A DNA stretch of 31,088 nucleotides from Candidatus Sungbacteria bacterium RIFCSPHIGHO2_01_FULL_50_25. GTDB taxonomy: Bacteria; Patescibacteriota; Minisyncoccia; Sungbacterales; HO2-52-23. A program made the position numbers and the translations under genes. The notes under the pieces are model-generated. The model was not told the DNA's origin, did no database searches, and was given only the letters and a program-made list of their open reading frames with translations. Location of the stretch: contig MHQD01000045.1 in assembly GCA_001822215.1 (NCBI GenBank), forward strand, positions 1 to 31,088, in the 5' to 3' direction. Position 1 is the stretch's first letter; each line of letters begins with the position of its first letter. This document shows positions 28,395-31,088 of the stretch, piece after piece.

Positions 28395-29707
28395 TTATTT
28401 CATCGCGCGGGCAACTTCCCGGACAACGCGCTTATCAAGAATATCGGGGATAATTTTTTCCCGCGATGGACGCTTTACGGTTGCGGCGATATTTTTTGCG
28501 GCTTGAATAAACATGCGATCCTTAAACTGGCGTATTTTATTGTCGAGCGCTCCACGGAAAATCCCGGGAAACGCCAAAAGATTGTTGATTTGATTTGGGA
28601 AATCCGAGCGTCCGGTTGCGATAATATAGGCGCCGGCGCGGCGCGCCGCGCGAGGCATTATTTCAGGTATCGGATTTGCGAGTGCAAAAATAACAGGACG
28701 ATTGGCCATGGATCTAATCATCGCCTCGGTCAACACATTGCCTTTGCTTACGCCGATAAACACTTCTCTTCCTTTGATAGCGTCCTCGAGAGGCCCTTTT
28801 ACATTCCTCTTATTTGTTTTTCCCGCAACGCGCTTTTTTAGCGGCTCAAGGCCTTTGCGCCCTCTATAAATCGCACCTTTTGAATCACACACAATAATAT
28901 CCTTTACTCCATACGAAAGAAGAATGTTCAAAACAGCAATTCCCGCAGCTCCGGCGCCGTTTATCAAAACGCGCGCGTTTTGAACCCTCGTTTTGCGGAC
29001 CTTAAGCGCATTGATGAGCGCGGCGAGGACCACGACCGCGGTTCCATGCTGATCATCATGCATTACCGGAATATCGAGCTCGCGCTGGAGCCGGCGCTCG
29101 ATCTCAAAACAGCGCGGCCCGCAGCTCCGGCGCCGTTTATCAAAACGCGCGCGTTTTGAACCCTCGTTTTGCGGACCTTAAGCGCATTGATGAGCGCGGC
29201 GAGGACCACGACCGCGGTTCCATGCTGATCATCATGCATTACCGGAATATCGAGCTCGCGCTGGAGCCGGCGCTCGATCTCAAAACAGCGCGGCGCTGAA
29301 ATATCTTCCAAATTTATTCCGCCGAACGCAGGCGCAATACGCTTCACGGTCTCAATAATTTCTTCGGCATCCTGCGTATCAAGACAAATCGGAAACGCAT
29401 CAACTCCGCCGAATTCCTTAAACAAAATTGATTTCCCTTCCATCACCGGAAGCGCGGCTGTTGCGCCCAAATTTCCGAGGCCGAGAATTGCCGAGCCGTC
29501 CGAAACAACGGCGACCGTACGACTCTTGAGGGTATAATCGTATGCTTTTTTCGGGTTTTTCCCGATTTCGCGCGACGCCTCTGCAACGCCCGGAGTATAT
29601 GCTAGGGAAAGATCGCGGCGCGTTCGTACGGGCACGCGCGATACAACGGACAACTTCCCTTTATTTTTTTTGTGGAATACGAGCGATTCTTGGTAGATAT
29701 TTTTCAT
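28395..29707 (-). pseudogene. NAD(P)-dependent malic enzyme, broken by a 176-bp tandem duplication
   Basis: Malic enzyme converts malate to pyruvate and CO2. The 5' part (from ATG at 29707) has the signature LSLAYTPGVAEASREI, SDGSAILGLGNLGATAAL, KEFGGVDAFPICLDT, the metal site FGGINLEDISAPRCFEIE and DDQHGTAVV. The NAD-binding GAGAAG and the C-terminal PVIFALANPIPEI and RSDFPNQINNLLAFPG follow further left. A perfect 176-bp direct duplication (28942-29117 and 29118-29293) shifts the frame, since 176 is not a multiple of three: the first half ends in an out-of-frame tail at 29063, and the second half reopens inside the repeat at MHDDQHG. Without one copy the gene is 1137 bases, exactly 379 codons, a normal short malic enzyme. 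Confidence 0.9.
28942..29293. repeat. Perfect 2 x 176-bp tandem repeat inside the malic enzyme gene
   Basis: The unit starting CCCGCAGCTCCGGCG at 28942 is repeated without a mismatch from 29118. It covers the segment encoding the DDQHGTAVV to GAGAAG part of the enzyme. No flanking microhomology of note was seen at the outer ends. Confidence 0.95.
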
Positions 29708-29825
29708 CCCGTTAGAAATAGGACGCGGACAAAAAAAATTTTCCGCCCTGTATTATTATTACTGATAAAATTCACCTTGCCAATTAAAATTGAGTCCTGC
29801 ACCCGTCTACGATTTCTAACGGGAT
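29706..29825. mobile_element. MITE-like 120-bp element with 14-bp terminal inverted repeats
   Basis: ATCCCGTTAGAAAT at 29706-29719 and its perfect reverse complement at 29812-29825 bound an AT-rich interior without coding capacity. The left end overlaps the malic enzyme ATG. A solo copy of the 14-mer lies at 24520. No target-site duplication could be made out, so mobility is inference; it may equally be a shared regulatory motif. Confidence 0.5.
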
Positions 29826-29909
29826 TCATGGTGATAGTGTATCTTATCTACCGCGCTTTGATAAGCGCCCTGGGTTGAATATTCGCAAAAACACCGGTAC
29901 AATAGACAA

Positions 29910-30416
29910 ATGCAATCTGCCATCTTTCGACTCGACGAACGCATAATCGCATTCATGCATACGCACGGCACCGCGATTCTTCGAATATCCCTCGGCGTTG
30001 TGTTTTTCTGGTTCGGGGCGTTGAAACTCCTAGGCGTAAGTCCGGTCACCGCGATAATCGGGACAAGCTATTCGCTTTTCCCGAGCGAATCTTTCATAAC
30101 GATTCTTGGTGTATGGGAACTTCTCATCGGCATCGGTCTTATCTCGAAAGTTTTCCTGCGCACCACGCTTCTTCTATTGTGGCTTCAGATGGCGGGAACC
30201 CTCCTCTCGTTTCTTTGGGCGCCGTCTCTGTTCTTTTTCCAGGGGAATCCGTTTTTTCTCACGGTAGAAGGGGAGTTCGTGCTCAAAAATATCGTTTTGA
30301 TCGCGGCCTCGCTCGTTATCGGAGGATATGAAATAACTGCGAAATCCCAAATAACAAATTACAAATCACAAACAAATCCGAATGACCAAAAAACAGAAAT
30401 TCCAAACGCGTTTTGA
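29910..30416 (+). CDS. DoxX-like membrane protein
   Basis: A 168-residue protein with four hydrophobic segments: about 22-42 (AILRISLGVVFFWFGALKLL), 58-80, 82-105 and 122-142. The HGTAILRISLGVVFFWFGALK start and LGVWELLIGIGLISKVFLR are typical of DoxX/DUF417-like proteins, whose roles in redox or membrane stress are poorly defined. The last ~27 residues (AKSQITNYKSQTNPNDQK and on) are translated from the AT-rich intergenic repeat at 30342-30475 and are unlikely to belong to the ancestral fold; they probably extend the C-terminus by repeat insertion near the old stop codon. No strong Shine-Dalgarno site precedes the ATG. Confidence 0.75.
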   Translation: MQSAIFRLDERIIAFMHTHGTAILRISLGVVFFWFGALKLLGVSPVTAIIGTSYSLFPSESFITILGVWELLIGIGLISKVFLRTTLLLLWLQMAGTLLSFLWAPSLFFFQGNPFFLTVEGEFVLKNIVLIAASLVIGGYEITAKSQITNYKSQTNPNDQKTEIPNAF

Positions 30417-30475
30417 ATTTAAGATATTAGGGTTTTGTATTTATTTGGAATTTTGTATTTAGAATTTGTGATTTT
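30342..30475. repeat. AT-rich imperfect inverted repeat
   Basis: Words such as AAATCACAAA and CAAATAACAAATTACAAAT on the left are mirrored by TTTGTATTTATTTGGAATTT and AATTTGTGATTTT on the right. This type of CAAAT/ATTTG repeat is frequent between genes in metagenome-derived genomes. It contributes the tail of the DoxX-like ORF and borders the following DedA gene. Confidence 0.65.
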
Positions 30476-30483
30476 GCGCTAAA

Positions 30484-31088
30484 GTGGATTTTCTTTTCGG
30501 CGACCTTGATACGCTTTTGAAAACCGTGGGACTGCTCGGCATATTCGGCATCGTATTTGCGGAATCTGGACTTCTCATCGGCATCATTCTCCCGGGCGAT
30601 TCATTGCTTGTCACGGCCGGATTTCTCGCCTCGCAGGAATATTTCAATATTCTCCTCCTTATCATCGCCGCATTTGCCGGCGCGATCTTGGGCGATTCGT
30701 TCGGCTACGCGTTCGGGAAAAAAGCAGGACCCGCGATCTTCACGCGCGAAGATTCACTCCTTTTCCATAAGGACCACCTTATGCGCGCGGAGCGTTTTTA
30801 TGAGCGCTTCGGCGGCCTGACACTGGTCTGGGCGCGCTTCCTCCCCGTAATCCGCACGTTCGCGCCTATCCTTGCGGGAGTGGGAAAAATGCGCTACGGA
30901 ACGTTTCTTTTTTTTAACGCAGCGGGCGGGCTCTTATGGGCCGTAGGACTTCCGCTCACGGGGTTTTTTCTCGGGAAGTTGATACCCGGCGTCGAGCGCT
31001 ACATCGCCTACATTATCGGGGGAATTGTCGTCATGACGGTCTTTCCCCCAGTCATTCATCTTCTCCTGCAGAAAGGCGCAAGAGAAGA
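30484..31088 (+). CDS. DedA family membrane protein, truncated by window end
   Basis: From a GTG at 30484 the frame is open for 201 codons to the window end. It begins VDFLFGDLDTLLKTVGLLG, followed by the DedA motif FAESGLLIGIILPGDSLLVT, then GAILGDSFGYAFGKKAGP and the second motif ARFLPVIRTFAPILAGVGKM, which carries the conserved Arg residues, then a further helix LWAVGLPLTGFFLGKLIPG. This is the E. coli DedA/YqjA-like subtype, with the FxExG...PGD string, distinct from the gene at 9355. A stop codon four codons upstream in frame leaves GTG as the only reasonable start; the preceding DNA is the AT-rich repeat. Confidence 0.92.
   Translation, partial: MDFLFGDLDTLLKTVGLLGIFGIVFAESGLLIGIILPGDSLLVTAGFLASQEYFNILLLIIAAFAGAILGDSFGYAFGKKAGPAIFTREDSLLFHKDHLMRAERFYERFGGLTLVWARFLPVIRTFAPILAGVGKMRYGTFLFFNAAGGLLWAVGLPLTGFFLGKLIPGVERYIAYIIGGIVVMTVFPPVIHLLLQKGARE

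Noticed and set aside
1..31088. CRISPR array, rRNA genes, prophage or transposase genes
   Set aside because: No regularly spaced direct repeats, rRNA-like sequences, or phage/transposase motifs were found on either strand.

Overview
The window looks like a chromosomal piece of a Patescibacteria (Candidate Phyla Radiation) bacterium, most likely from the Parcubacteria side. This is inferred from the very short IF-2, the DUF4446 protein beside infB, a VKOR protein with an extra membrane half, a short malic enzyme, a DUF4015 protein, compact gene packing, scattered single tRNA genes and palindromic intergenic repeats. UGA is an ordinary stop: a release factor 2 gene is present and several genes end in TGA. 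No rRNA, CRISPR array, transposase or integrase gene was seen.

Layout. 1-2.4 kb (minus): a translation operon, DUF4446 - infB - rbfA, cut by the window edge. 2.4-5.5 kb: an accessory stretch with a 117-bp structured repeat, a DUF5680 protein coupled to an unknown protein, small unknown ORFs and a SAM methyltransferase, ending at tRNA-Ser. 5.8-7.6 kb: a VKOR membrane protein, a hairpin-rich non-coding block, then tRNA-Val(TAC), tRNA-Val(GAC) and tRNA-Glu behind one promoter. 7.6-10.3 kb (plus): gatB, a small membrane protein, a DedA protein and tRNA-Gly followed by tRNA-like debris. 10.3-12.5 kb (minus): a 36-residue Cys-rich protein, an ECF sigma factor, a probable anti-sigma factor and a secreted helical protein. 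12.6-16.9 kb: a DUF4015 glycosidase-like protein (plus) facing an operon of a small membrane protein and a membrane-anchored two-domain Clp ATPase (minus).

17-21.4 kb (plus): tRNA-Thr, a NUDIX hydrolase, prfB with its programmed frameshift, ftsE-ftsX, tRNA-Gln and a membrane-anchored unknown. 21.4-24.3 kb: the second, inverted copy of the 117-bp repeat, an unknown ORF, pyrE (minus), a VTT-like membrane protein and mltG. 24.3-27.7 kb (plus): a repeat-rich gap, typA, a DUF2585 membrane protein and an AlkA-type glycosylase. 27.7-29.7 kb (minus): an unknown ORF and a malic enzyme gene broken by a perfect 176-bp tandem duplication. 29.7-31.1 kb (plus): a MITE-like 120-bp element, a DoxX-like membrane protein, an AT-rich repeat and a second DedA gene that runs off the window.

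The core genes serve translation (infB, rbfA, gatB, prfB, typA, tRNAs), cell envelope and division (ftsEX, mltG, DedA/VTT proteins, VKOR) and repair or nucleotide metabolism (AlkA, pyrE, NUDIX). Two features run through the window. Several genes have a -10 box six or seven bases before the start codon, implying leaderless mRNAs, whereas the accessory genes have strong Shine-Dalgarno sites. A family of hairpin repeats built on a TGAGC...GYCGAA core with self-complementary arms occurs at several loci, once inside the typA coding sequence.
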